DNA of 64,000 nt from Streptomyces agglomeratus (GTDB taxonomy: Bacteria > Actinomycetota > Actinomycetes > Streptomycetales > Streptomycetaceae): assembly GCF_001746415.1 (NCBI RefSeq), contig NZ_MEHJ01000001.1, forward strand, positions 7,880,501-7,944,500, given 5' to 3'. Numbering within the stretch: position 1 is the first letter of the stretch; every line of letters starts with the position of its first letter. Below the pieces are notes generated by a model. The model saw only the letters and a program-made list of their open reading frames with translations. It searched no databases and was not told where the DNA came from. Of the stretch, positions 1 through 7,822 are shown in pieces. Both the position numbers and the translations under genes were made by a program.

Positions 1-3000
1 GGTCGCCCTCGCGGCCGCGCGGTGACCGGGTAATTCCGGCCAGCACGTCGCCGTTCGGCGACCAGCGCAGGTGGAGGATCTCGTCCGTGCCGGAGACCCG
101 GAGCTCGGGCAGGGCGAGGTCGCCTGTGGCCGCGTCCCGTACGGAGACCCGGTCGCCGTACCCGACCGCGACCCGGCCGCCGTCGGGCGACAGCGCGATC
201 GAGGACGGCGCGGTCAGGGCGCCGGTAAGCCGCAGCGGCGGGCGCGTCTCGCGGAGGTCGGCGTTGAGGAAGCGTACGGTGTTGCCCCGGCCGAGCAGGG
301 CCACCCGCGAGCCGTCCCGGCTCCAGGCGAACCGGTGGACCCCCGGGGTGTCGACCGCCTTGGTGGTGCGGGCCACGAGGTCCACGAGGACGAGACGGGC
401 GTCGTCGGCACCGGCCCGCTCCAGTGCGAGGGCAAGCGGCCGGCTCTCGTGCAGGGTCAGGCCGAGCCCCTCGCTCGGGCCGAGCGGGACGGTGCCCACC
501 GGTTTCCACGTACGGGTGGACCACAGGTACAGGGGCCCGTCGACGTGCCGGGCCACGAGCAGGTCCTCGCCCGGGACGAAGCCCACGCCGACGGCGATGC
601 GATGGGCGCTGGAGGTGGTGCCCCGGTCGGCGCCGGGCGGCTCGAGGTCCCGCAGCCAAGTCCCGTCCCGACGCCAGACGGCGATCTTGGCGGATCCTTC
701 GAACTGTCCGGCGGTGGCCACGTACACGGGGGAGGAGGCCGCGTCGTTGATGAAGTGGCCCGCCGACTTGTACTCCTCGAGGGTCGGGTACTCGGCCATG
801 GCGGGGTTTCGCTGGTAGGCGAGAGGTTCCGGGCGCACCCTGCGAAGGCCATAGGACAGTTCCCCGCTGACGCTCGTGAGCAGCAGCGAACCGTCCTTGT
901 CGAAGGTCGCGGTGCTCGACGCTCCGCCGGGGAGCATTCCGAGCGGCCCGGGGCGGCGGTCCAGCAGGCCAACCCAGCCGTCGCGGCCGACCGCGACGAC
1001 GGTGAACAACTCGCCGACCGCGGCGGCGCTCGCCGCTCCGCCGCGGGGCCGTTCCAGTCCCCGGCTCGAAGCCGCGTCGCCGCCGGTGCCCAGTGGGACC
1101 AGTGCGGTACCTCCGTCGCCCGCGATGACGACGCTTCCGCTGTGCTCGATCATGACCTTCGGCTGGTCGGCCAGTCCGCCGACGGGGTAGTCGAGCGGGC
1201 GTTTCCGCTGCCGGTCCCAGGCGAACACGCCGCGCGGGGTGGCGAGGACCACCAGTTCGTCGTTGGCCCCGACGGCGGTCGCCTGGCCCGGGATGTCCTC
1301 GTCCGCGATCTCCGACTTGACCTTGTGGGTGTTCAGGCCGACCGAGACCACCTTGTTGTCGTCAAGGAGCAGGACGGCCCGCTCCTCGCCCGGCAGTTGG
1401 CCGGAGACCCACACGCTCGGCGCTACCGCCGCGTCGAGGACCCGCCAGTGGACCTGTGAGGCACCGCCGGGACCCGACCTGCGGCAGCCGGACTCCTCGC
1501 GCGTGAGCACATCGAACTGGGCGATCGTGCCGTCGCTGCGCACCTCGACCAGCCGGTTTCCGAGCTCGGTGAACGCCGTCGCCACCCGGTACGTGTCCGG
1601 GCCCGCACAGCTCGCCTCCGGCAGGGTTCCGAGCGGCTCGGGTACGGGGCCCTGCGCCGAGTACAGACGGATCCCATCCCCGGCCTCGGCGGCAAGGAGT
1701 CCGGCCTCCGGGCTGAACACCAGCTTGCCGACCTCGGCCGGGACCCTGCCCAGCGCCTTGCCGGTCCGCAGGTCCCACGACTTGAGGTATGGATCGTCCC
1801 CCGTGGTGTACACCCGGTTCCGTTCGTCGTCGACGGCGACGCTGTCCACGCTGCCGGGGCTCGCCTTCCAGGCCAGCCGCAGACCGGAGTTGGTCTCCAG
1901 GACGTCCCGCATGGCCTGCTCGGCGTTGGGGGTGCCGGGGTCAATCCGCTCCCCGGCCAGCGCGAGCAGCCCCGCCAGCCTGGGCTCCGTGCCACGCCGC
2001 GTCAGGGCCTCGGTGACGAGGTCGGCGGCGAGCGCCCCGCGCGCACGCTCTTCGCCGCGGTCCCAGAACCAGTACGCCATCCCCCCGACGATCAGGACCA
2101 GCGCGGTCAGGATTCCAACGGCCGACGCCCCGACCCGTACGAGGGCGGGCGTGTCTACAGTACGGGCGGCCTTCGCGGCCTCGGTGACGGTCTCGACACC
2201 CTTCAGCTGGGCCGCCCGGTCGCCCTCCCACACCTCTTGGGCCTTCGGCAGGTCGCCCTCGGGCAGGACGACAATCTGGCCGTTGTCGGCGACGCCGAGC
2301 TTCTGCTTGTAGCCGCCGACGCCGCTCAACCGACCGTCGGGAGTTCCGTCGAGCGCGCCGACCAGCGCGGTCCGCGAATTGATACGCCGGACGGTCACGA
2401 CGCGCCGGATGCGTCCTGCGCTCTGCTGTCGCGCTTCGTCCAGGAGCACGGCGCAGGCGCAGCCCAGGGAGGGATCGGCGACCATCGCGGTGACGCCCTC
2501 GTTGTCGGTGAGCGACCAGAGGACGGTTCCGCCGACCCCGCTGCCAGCCGCCGTCCAAGCGTTCCGCAGGGAACCGTGGAACGCCTCGTCGGCCCGGAAG
2601 CCCGACATGGTACGGGGATCGGGGACGAGCGCGGGCGGTCCCTCCGGCAGCACCGCCACGCTCAGCGTGCCGCGCACCCCGGTGTCGCCGCCGTCGAAGA
2701 GCACGCTCACCGACGCCACCGATCGAGGTTCGGGCAGAGCTCCGTCGAGCGTCAGCAGCCAGAGCAGGACGGGCAGCGCCAGGTCCCGGTCCTCCGCGCC
2801 GAGCCCCTCGACCAGCCGCCGGACCCGCGCCGAGTGCCCGGCCGCCTTCCTACGCGGGCCGGGGCCTGACAGCAAGCGGTCGAGCACATCGGACGCCGGG
2901 CCGTCCGCGGGCGCCAACTGCGCCCAGGAGTGACGCAGCCAGCGCATACCGACGGCCAGCTCCTCCGGGGCACGGTCGGCGTCATCCACCAAGGCGAGAC

Positions 3001-3328
3001 CCATCGCGGCGGAGGCCCGCAGCGCCTGGGAGACGCCCGGCTCCGACTCCCTCGCCGGGCGGTACGGCAAATGGTCCGCCAGGGCGACGACACTGGTCCG
3101 CGCCGCTGCCCGGGGCGTCAGGAGCGCGTGCACCTGGGTCCGTCCGTCCCGCAGCACGCGGAGGGCGGCCACGTCCTCGGCGGCCACCTGCGCGCACAGG
3201 TACACGAGCGTGGGCTGTGCGGTCGAGAGCAGCGCTTGCCGGGCCACGGCCCGGTCGTTGCCGAGCGACAGCCTCGGCCCGCCAAGTAAGGCGCCGACGT
3301 CCAACGGCGCGGACGGCCCTTCAGCCAT
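1..3328 (-). CDS. Membrane-anchored WD40-like beta-propeller protein (C-terminus beyond window)
   Basis: The reading frame stays open from an ATG at 3328 to the left edge, at least 1109 codons. A GAGGGGGA ribosome binding site lies about 7 bases upstream; a second in-frame ATG two codons earlier is too close to it. Residues 1-390 form a cytoplasmic-looking alpha/beta region I do not recognise. One hydrophobic span follows near residues 395-420 (VGILTALVLIVGGMAYWFW). Beyond it come repeated beta-propeller motifs such as SWDLRTGKAL and RWSPNGDVLAGI. The single span between an N-terminal module and a propeller is seen in actinobacterial WD40 and STAND-like sensor proteins. Ligand and effector activity are unknown; a signalling or conflict role is inference. 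Long open frames on the other strand are shadows of this gene. Confidence 0.8.
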   Translation of the reverse strand, partial: MAEGPSAPLDVGALLGGPRLSLGNDRAVARQALLSTAQPTLVYLCAQVAAEDVAALRVLRDGRTQVHALLTPRAAARTSVVALADHLPYRPARESEPGVSQALRASAAMGLALVDDADRAPEELAVGMRWLRHSWAQLAPADGPASDVLDRLLSGPGPRRKAAGHSARVRRLVEGLGAEDRDLALPVLLWLLTLDGALPEPRSVASVSVLFDGGDTGVRGTLSVAVLPEGPPALVPDPRTMSGFRADEAFHGSLRNAWTAAGSGVGGTVLWSLTDNEGVTAMVADPSLGCACAVLLDEARQQSAGRIRRVVTVRRINSRTALVGALDGTPDGRLSGVGGYKQKLGVADNGQIVVLPEGDLPKAQEVWEGDRAAQLKGVETVTEAAKAARTVDTPALVRVGASAVGILTALVLIVGGMAYWFWDRGEERARGALAADLVTEALTRRGTEPRLAGLLALAGERIDPGTPNAEQAMRDVLETNSGLRLAWKASPGSVDSVAVDDERNRVYTTGDDPYLKSWDLRTGKALGRVPAEVGKLVFSPEAGLLAAEAGDGIRLYSAQGPVPEPLGTLPEASCAGPDTYRVATAFTELGNRLVEVRSDGTIAQFDVLTREESGCRRSGPGGASQVHWRVLDAAVAPSVWVSGQLPGEERAVLLLDDNKVVSVGLNTHKVKSEIADEDIPGQATAVGANDELVVLATPRGVFAWDRQRKRPLDYPVGGLADQPKVMIEHSGSVVIAGDGGTALVPLGTGGDAASSRGLERPRGGAASAAAVGELFTVVAVGRDGWVGLLDRRPGPLGMLPGGASSTATFDKDGSLLLTSVSGELSYGLRRVRPEPLAYQRNPAMAEYPTLEEYKSAGHFINDAASSPVYVATAGQFEGSAKIAVWRRDGTWLRDLEPPGADRGTTSSAHRIAVGVGFVPGEDLLVARHVDGPLYLWSTRTWKPVGTVPLGPSEGLGLTLHESRPLALALERAGADDARLVLVDLVARTTKAVDTPGVHRFAWSRDGSRVALLGRGNTVRFLNADLRETRPPLRLTGALTAPSSIALSPDGGRVAVGYGDRVSVRDAATGDLALPELRVSGTDEILHLRWSPNGDVLAGITRSPRGREGD

Positions 3329-3511
3329 TGTCATTCCCCCTCGCGCGCAACCGGCGGAGTGGTGCCACCGCTGGTCCAGGAGGACATAGTGGCACCTGGA
3401 ACGCCCGCGCACAGGGGAGTTGACGTCTTACGGAGACACCCCCGATTAGACCGGCCGCACCGGCGGCACAGCGACTCACGGGGCTGGAGGCGCGGGTGGT
3501 GCAGAGGGAGC

Positions 3512-4140
3512 CGCTATGGCCGAAGTACTCACACCATCGACGAAGCCGGTCGGATCACCGCCGTCAGCGCACACAAGTGAGCGAGCGCTACGCCTACAAA
3601 TGGGACGGCGACCAGACGCAGGCCACGCTCCCCGCCCAAGCCCCCGGCCAGGATGCCTCCGGAGAGCGCCACTACACCGGTAGCCGCATCACGAAGGCCG
3701 GACGGACTCACTACCAGTACGACGCGCAGGGCCGCCTTGTCGAACGCCGTACCACCACGTTCAGCGGCAAGACACTGATCTGGTTCTTCACGTGGGATGC
3801 GGAAGACCGGCTCACCCACGTTCGCGCTCCCGGCGGCAGCCATTGGCGCACGACGCCCTCGGTCGCCGTATCGCAAAGCGGCGCCTGGACCATGAAGGGC
3901 ACATCGAAGAATCCACCACGTACTGCTGGGACGGCGACCAGTTGGCCGAACAGCAGAACAACGGTGTCACCCTGGTGTGGGACTACCTGGAGCCTGCAGC
4001 CTCTGGCACAACGCGAATTCAAGGCCGACGAGGCCCAAGAGGAGATCGACCGCCGGTTCTTCGCCATCGTCGCAGGAGCCCTCAGCGAACTCATCCGTCC
4101 CGACGGAACGCCGACCTGGCGCGGCCGCAGCACCGCCTCG
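3512..4140 (+). pseudogene. RHS-repeat protein remnant, multiply frameshifted
   Basis: RHS/YD-repeat signatures appear in order but in different frames: THTIDEAGRITAVSAH near 3520-3577, then YQYDAQGRLVERR near 3710-3750, then HDALGRRIAKRRLDHEG from about 3850, then AQEEIDRRFFAIVAGALSEL near 4035-4085. The last matches the conserved segment ahead of the RHS core end. At least three frame changes and one stop separate the pieces, so no RHS toxin or coat protein can be made. RHS proteins are large secreted or wall-associated proteins with variable C-terminal toxins. No intact toxin or immunity gene is visible downstream. Confidence 0.75.
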
Positions 4141-4712
4141 AGGCGGGGACTGCGTGTGGCGGTGTGAGCAGGCCCGCGCGGAGCAGGCCCGCCGGGGCGC
4201 AGCCTGTGCGGCTGCCCAGGAGCGGGCGGAGCGCGAGCGCCAGGCCGCAGCGGCCGCCGACGCGGTGCGCCAGGCCCTGCCGTGCGAGGACTGCGGCTTC
4301 AGCGAGCCTGTGCGAGGCGTATGGTTTCCGGCGCCGGACCGAGGCGGCGATCGTAGAGGCCGGTCTGGTCGCCGCGACCTGGTCGGCCGACCTGGACGAC
4401 GTCGCCGCCGTCGCTGCCCACGTCCTGGCATCGCTGGAGGCCGACATCGAGCGTGCGCGGCGTGAGTTCCTGGAGCTCATAGAGCCGGGCGCGCTGGACG
4501 CGGACCCGGTCCTGGCGGCGACCGCGCTCGCCGTCGTCGCGCTCCAAGCCGTGGAGCAGGCCCTGCCGGAGTACCGCAGCAGCGCCCTGGGGCCGCTTGG
4601 CCGGACACGGGAAGCCGAGGCGGAGGCCCGGCGGACGTACAAGACCGAGCAGGGGCGCCGCTGGTACAAGCACAACCCGCACGGTGCGACACCGTCGCCG
4701 CGGCAAACTTGA
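4141..4712 (+). pseudogene. Hypothetical protein remnant with Cys-pair motif, frameshifted
   Basis: Two blocks with coding character lie in different frames. The first, about 4150-4300, is helical and rich in Ala, Glu and Arg and ends in CEDCG. The second, about 4308-4712, begins with CEAYGFRRRTEAAIVEAG and is a charged helical region with SLEADIERARREFLELIEPG and ALPEYRSSALGPLG, ending at the TGA at 4710. The CxxC pair followed by a further Cys suggests a small zinc site in the ancestral protein. I do not recognise the family. The frame change near 4300 means the ancestral product is not made. It directly follows the RHS remnant, so the two may have been lost together. Confidence 0.5.
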
Positions 4713-5091
4713 TCGAAAACGGTCAGGGCCGGGTCGTAGCGCGTCGCATCTAGCGCTGATGCCCACTGCTCCTCAAGTGCGCCCCACGTCACACGTTCTT
4801 CGCCTCCGGTGTACCCCAGCGCACTCGGCCAGCGTCCGCGTCGCGAACGAGTCGGCCAGAGCTTGGCGCGGCAGACCCTCGTGGACGCCGCCGACCCAAT
4901 CGACAGCGCGAGCCCCGGGCCTCTGGAAGCTTGGTGTCCGGTCTGGGGTTCCTCCCGGCGGCACACCTTTTCGCCTCTTTGATGAACTTGGTAGTGCGGC
5001 CCCTCCCGGCTGCGGCATCGTCGGTCCCAGCGCAGGACGCTGCCGTTGTGGGGGTGCTGGGGGAACGGGCGCAACGACTGGAGGAGCGGCT

Positions 5092-5703
5092 ATGCGTACG
5101 GGTGAGCGAGAGACGTGGACGACGGAAGAGTTCGGCCCCTCTCCCCAGGGAGCGGTCGGCGTGCTCCTGGACGACGACACCGTCCCGGCCCCGGTCTTCT
5201 TCGGGAGCAACTCCGGCGGCGGCGGACAAACGCTGTCGCAATGGAGCATCTACGACGGCCGCACCCTGCACGGACCCCGGGCAGCCGCACTGCGCGCCGT
5301 GTGTTCCTGTTGCTGGACCGGCCCCGAGCATCAGCTGGACTGGGACGAGATCGGCGACCGGGAGCTGACCGAGGCCGCCGGAGACACGGCCGGCACGTGC
5401 ACGCTGGACTGGGACACGCACAGCGCCGAGGTCGAGCAGTCGGCCATCCCCCTACCGGAGACGGTCACCTCTCTGCTGACCCAGCTGTAAGAAGAAACTG
5501 AGAAGCTGGCGAACACCTCGCCCCTGGCCGCCTTGCGGGCAGCCCGCCGCCTGGAGGTGACCGAAGGGGAGGTCGGGTACTGGGCCGCCCACGACGCCCG
5601 GAAGGACGCGACCCTCGAACAGGCCGCTGCCGCGTTCGGATTGAACGAGGACGCCGCACGAAAGCTGATGGCCCGCTTCGGCCGCTGGAGCCCTTACCGG
5701 TAG
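5092..5703 (+). pseudogene. Hypothetical protein interrupted by one in-frame TAA
   Basis: Translation from the ATG at 5092 (GGAGGAG seven bases upstream) gives 132 residues ending ETVTSLLTQL, then TAA at 5488-5490. The same frame continues without a stop for 70 more codons (EETEKLANTSPLAALRAARR to FGRWSPYR) and ends at TAG 5701. The downstream part is Ala-rich and helical with a small helix-turn-helix look. There is no clear new start or ribosome binding site for it. I infer one ancestral protein of about 203 residues broken by a nonsense change. A truncated N-terminal product could still be made. The N-terminal part carries GSNSGGGGQTLSQWSIYDG and a CSCCW motif. I do not recognise the family. 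Confidence 0.6.
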
Positions 5704-6475
5704 CCACCCCTTCCGACTCGCCCCGAAACGCGGTTCGTTTACCCTCCTGGCGGCCTGTGACGAGGCACTGACCCGATTGGCGGCCTGCACGTGATTGTCC
5801 TACCGCAGCACCGCTACGGCCCTGCGGCGCGGCTAGGCCGTGTCCGGCGAATCTTGCCGGTGAGTGCCCAAGCATCCCTCCTTCGTGGGCCTGTGAAAGG
5901 GTGAGCCTCCAGCGGGCTGGATGACTTCATTCAGTGCGCTGTGGTGCGACACAGGTGAGGGAGTTCCTCCGGCGAGGGCATCGATGCCCCGTACGGCGCG
6001 ATGGTCGACCTGGTACGCGACATCCAGGCCGGCAAGACCAGCGTCTACCAGGCAGCCGACCGCATCCGCACCTGGCGCATTTGAGTGACCAGACCAGGGC
6101 CTGGCGCTGTGAATTCTCGCTGCATGGCTGAAAGCTGTGCAGCGAACTCCTGAGTTCGCGGATCGCCTGAGATTGTGAGGTTGCTGTGCATCGGCATCTC
6201 GCACGTACTCCCGCGGGTACTCGCCAGATCCGTCGCCGGCCGGTGCCACGCGCATTGTGCTGAGCGCCACCGGCGCCGAGGGCGGGTCCTCCACGGCAAC
6301 TCCCTCATGGGTTGCATCTGGCTCCCGACGGAGAGGGGTTGGGCGTTCCGTGTTTGCAAAATCCTCCTCGGCCACCCGTGGCTCGTGGAAGGCTGTGGGA
6401 CGGATCCGGAGGTCGACTGGTGCGCCCATCGGTCCGTGCGTCCGCATGCCACTGAAGAAGGTCACTGGGGGAGCG
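5704..6475 (+). other. Gene-poor stretch upstream of the CHAT operon
   Basis: No convincing gene lies here. A short frame at about 5975-6082 reads MVDLVRDIQAGKTSVYQAAD and ends in TRP-rich RTWRI followed by TGA. It looks like the tail of a lost protein. The last 300 bases should hold the promoter of the operon starting at 6476, but I cannot point to a clear -35/-10 pair. Confidence 0.4.
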
Positions 6476-6871
6476 ATGCGTGAGCAGGACATTGTGGCGG
6501 CGGCCCGTGTCATGCGCGGGGAGTTACGTCACCTGTGGTCCGCCGACGGCGGGACGCGGGCAGCGAGGGTGGACGCGCTACTCCAGCGCGCTGAGGCCGG
6601 GGAGAGGGTAGCTGACGATCTCCTTGTACTGATCACGTCGGATGCGCTGCTCCGTGCGGAGCTGAAGGCGCGTCTGCCATTCGATGAGGACACCTACCGC
6701 GAGGCGTCGGGAGGTGTGGCCTTCGTCCCGCTGGCGGGCGACGGCGTCCCCTCGACTGAAATGCTGTACCGATGCCCGACGTGCGCGTATACGTATCCCG
6801 CTTTCGAGGTGGGCGAGCCCGTACCCGGAATGTGCCCCGATGAGCACGGTCCTCTTATCCGCGTGGGGTGA
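6476..6871 (+). CDS. Small zinc-ribbon-like protein, first gene of CHAT operon
   Basis: 131 residues. ATG at 6476 follows GGGGGAG by about three to five bases; open frame further upstream has no coding character. Residues 1-70 are helical (DIVAAARVMRGELRHLW, then VDALLQRAEAGERVADDLL). The C-terminal part has C100 and C103 in YRCPTC and C120 with H124 in MCPDEHGPL, arranged like a single zinc ribbon. It ends six bases before the membrane-protein start, so it is cotranscribed with the CHAT gene. Small constant components with a C-terminal ribbon accompany diverse effectors in actinobacterial NTPase/CHAT conflict systems. Placing this protein in that class is inference from architecture and context. 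Confidence 0.75.
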   Translation: MREQDIVAAARVMRGELRHLWSADGGTRAARVDALLQRAEAGERVADDLLVLITSDALLRAELKARLPFDEDTYREASGGVAFVPLAGDGVPSTEMLYRCPTCAYTYPAFEVGEPVPGMCPDEHGPLIRVG

Positions 6872-6877
6872 TGTGTT

Positions 6878-7822
6878 GTGCTGAACCCGCTGCTGACGGG
6901 TTTTGGGAGCAAGCTGGGTGACCGATGGGGTTCGCTGCTGACCTCCCCCGCGCTGGCGTTCTGGATGGGAGGGATCATCGCCTGGGTGTGGGGACACGGC
7001 GGCCTGGCCGGGCCTGAGTCCGGCTGGCAGTCACTGGGACGCGCGTGGAGCCGGAACATGGGCAGCAGCCTGCCGGCTGCTGCCCAAGCACTGCTGGTGG
7101 TCCTCGCCGTGCTGTTGGTGGCCGCGTCGACGCGGCTCGGCGAAGCTCTGACCTTGACCGTGCTTCGTCTGCTGGAGGGGTATTGGCCTCGGTGGATGTC
7201 CCCGGTCCGGGCGCATCTCCTGGCACTACGGGGCAGGGCCGTCGACCGGAGGGCCGAACGATGGCGGGAGCTGGCCCGGCGCCGGGCGCACTTGACGCCT
7301 GCCGAGTATGCCGAGTTCGCGGCGCTGAACACCTCTCGGGCATGCGTTCCTCCTGCACCGCGGGACAGGATGCCGACCAAGCTGGGCGATGTGCTGAAGG
7401 CCGCGGAGTCCCGTCCCCACCACCGGTACGGTATGGATGCAACGGTGTGCTGGCCACATCTTTGGCTGTCGTTGCCCGAGCGGGCCCAAGCTGATGTCGC
7501 AGCTGCGCGCGCTCGGCTGGACGACGCCGCTCGTCTCTGGCTGTGGAGCCTGCTCTTCGCTATGTGGGCGACGTTCACGTGGTGGGTGCTCCCTGTCGCC
7601 TGGCTGGGAATGGCCATCGGCTACCGGTTGGCTGTTGCCGAGGCCATGCAGTACGGCCGACTGATTCAGGCAAGCTTCGACCTCTATCGCAAGGACCTGT
7701 ACGAACGCCTCGGATGGGAACTCCCTGCCGACCCGTCACAGGCATACGACACTGGCAAGCGACTGACGGCTTACCTGGAGCGGGGACCACTGCTGGACGA
7801 GGCAAGCAGGAGGCCGGTGTGA
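6878..7822 (+). CDS. Multi-pass membrane protein of the CHAT operon
   Basis: 314 residues from a GTG start at 6878, six bases after the upstream stop. Hydrophobic segments lie near residues 17-40 (SPALAFWMGGIIAWVWG), 65-87 (ALLVVLAVLLVAAST) and 220-253 (LWSLLFAMWATFTWWVL, possibly a hairpin of two spans). Between them is a charged, probably cytoplasmic region of about 130 residues with RRAHLTPAEYAEFAALN. The C-terminus is also charged. Its TGA overlaps the GTG of the CHAT gene (GTGA), which implies translational coupling. I do not recognise the family. In this context it could be the membrane-acting or membrane-tethering partner of the CHAT protein, which is inference. Confidence 0.75.
   Translation: MLNPLLTGFGSKLGDRWGSLLTSPALAFWMGGIIAWVWGHGGLAGPESGWQSLGRAWSRNMGSSLPAAAQALLVVLAVLLVAASTRLGEALTLTVLRLLEGYWPRWMSPVRAHLLALRGRAVDRRAERWRELARRRAHLTPAEYAEFAALNTSRACVPPAPRDRMPTKLGDVLKAAESRPHHRYGMDATVCWPHLWLSLPERAQADVAAARARLDDAARLWLWSLLFAMWATFTWWVLPVAWLGMAIGYRLAVAEAMQYGRLIQASFDLYRKDLYERLGWELPADPSQAYDTGKRLTAYLERGPLLDEASRRPV

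Noticed and set aside
71..2312. Long plus-strand open frames across the left end
   Set aside because: They are antisense shadows of the minus-strand WD40-like gene; composition is Arg/Pro/Gly-rich with no motif.
7543..7818. A longer N-terminus for the CHAT protein inside the membrane-protein gene
   Set aside because: It would overlap the upstream gene by 280 bases. The GTG at 7819 has AGGAGG and a GTGA overlap.
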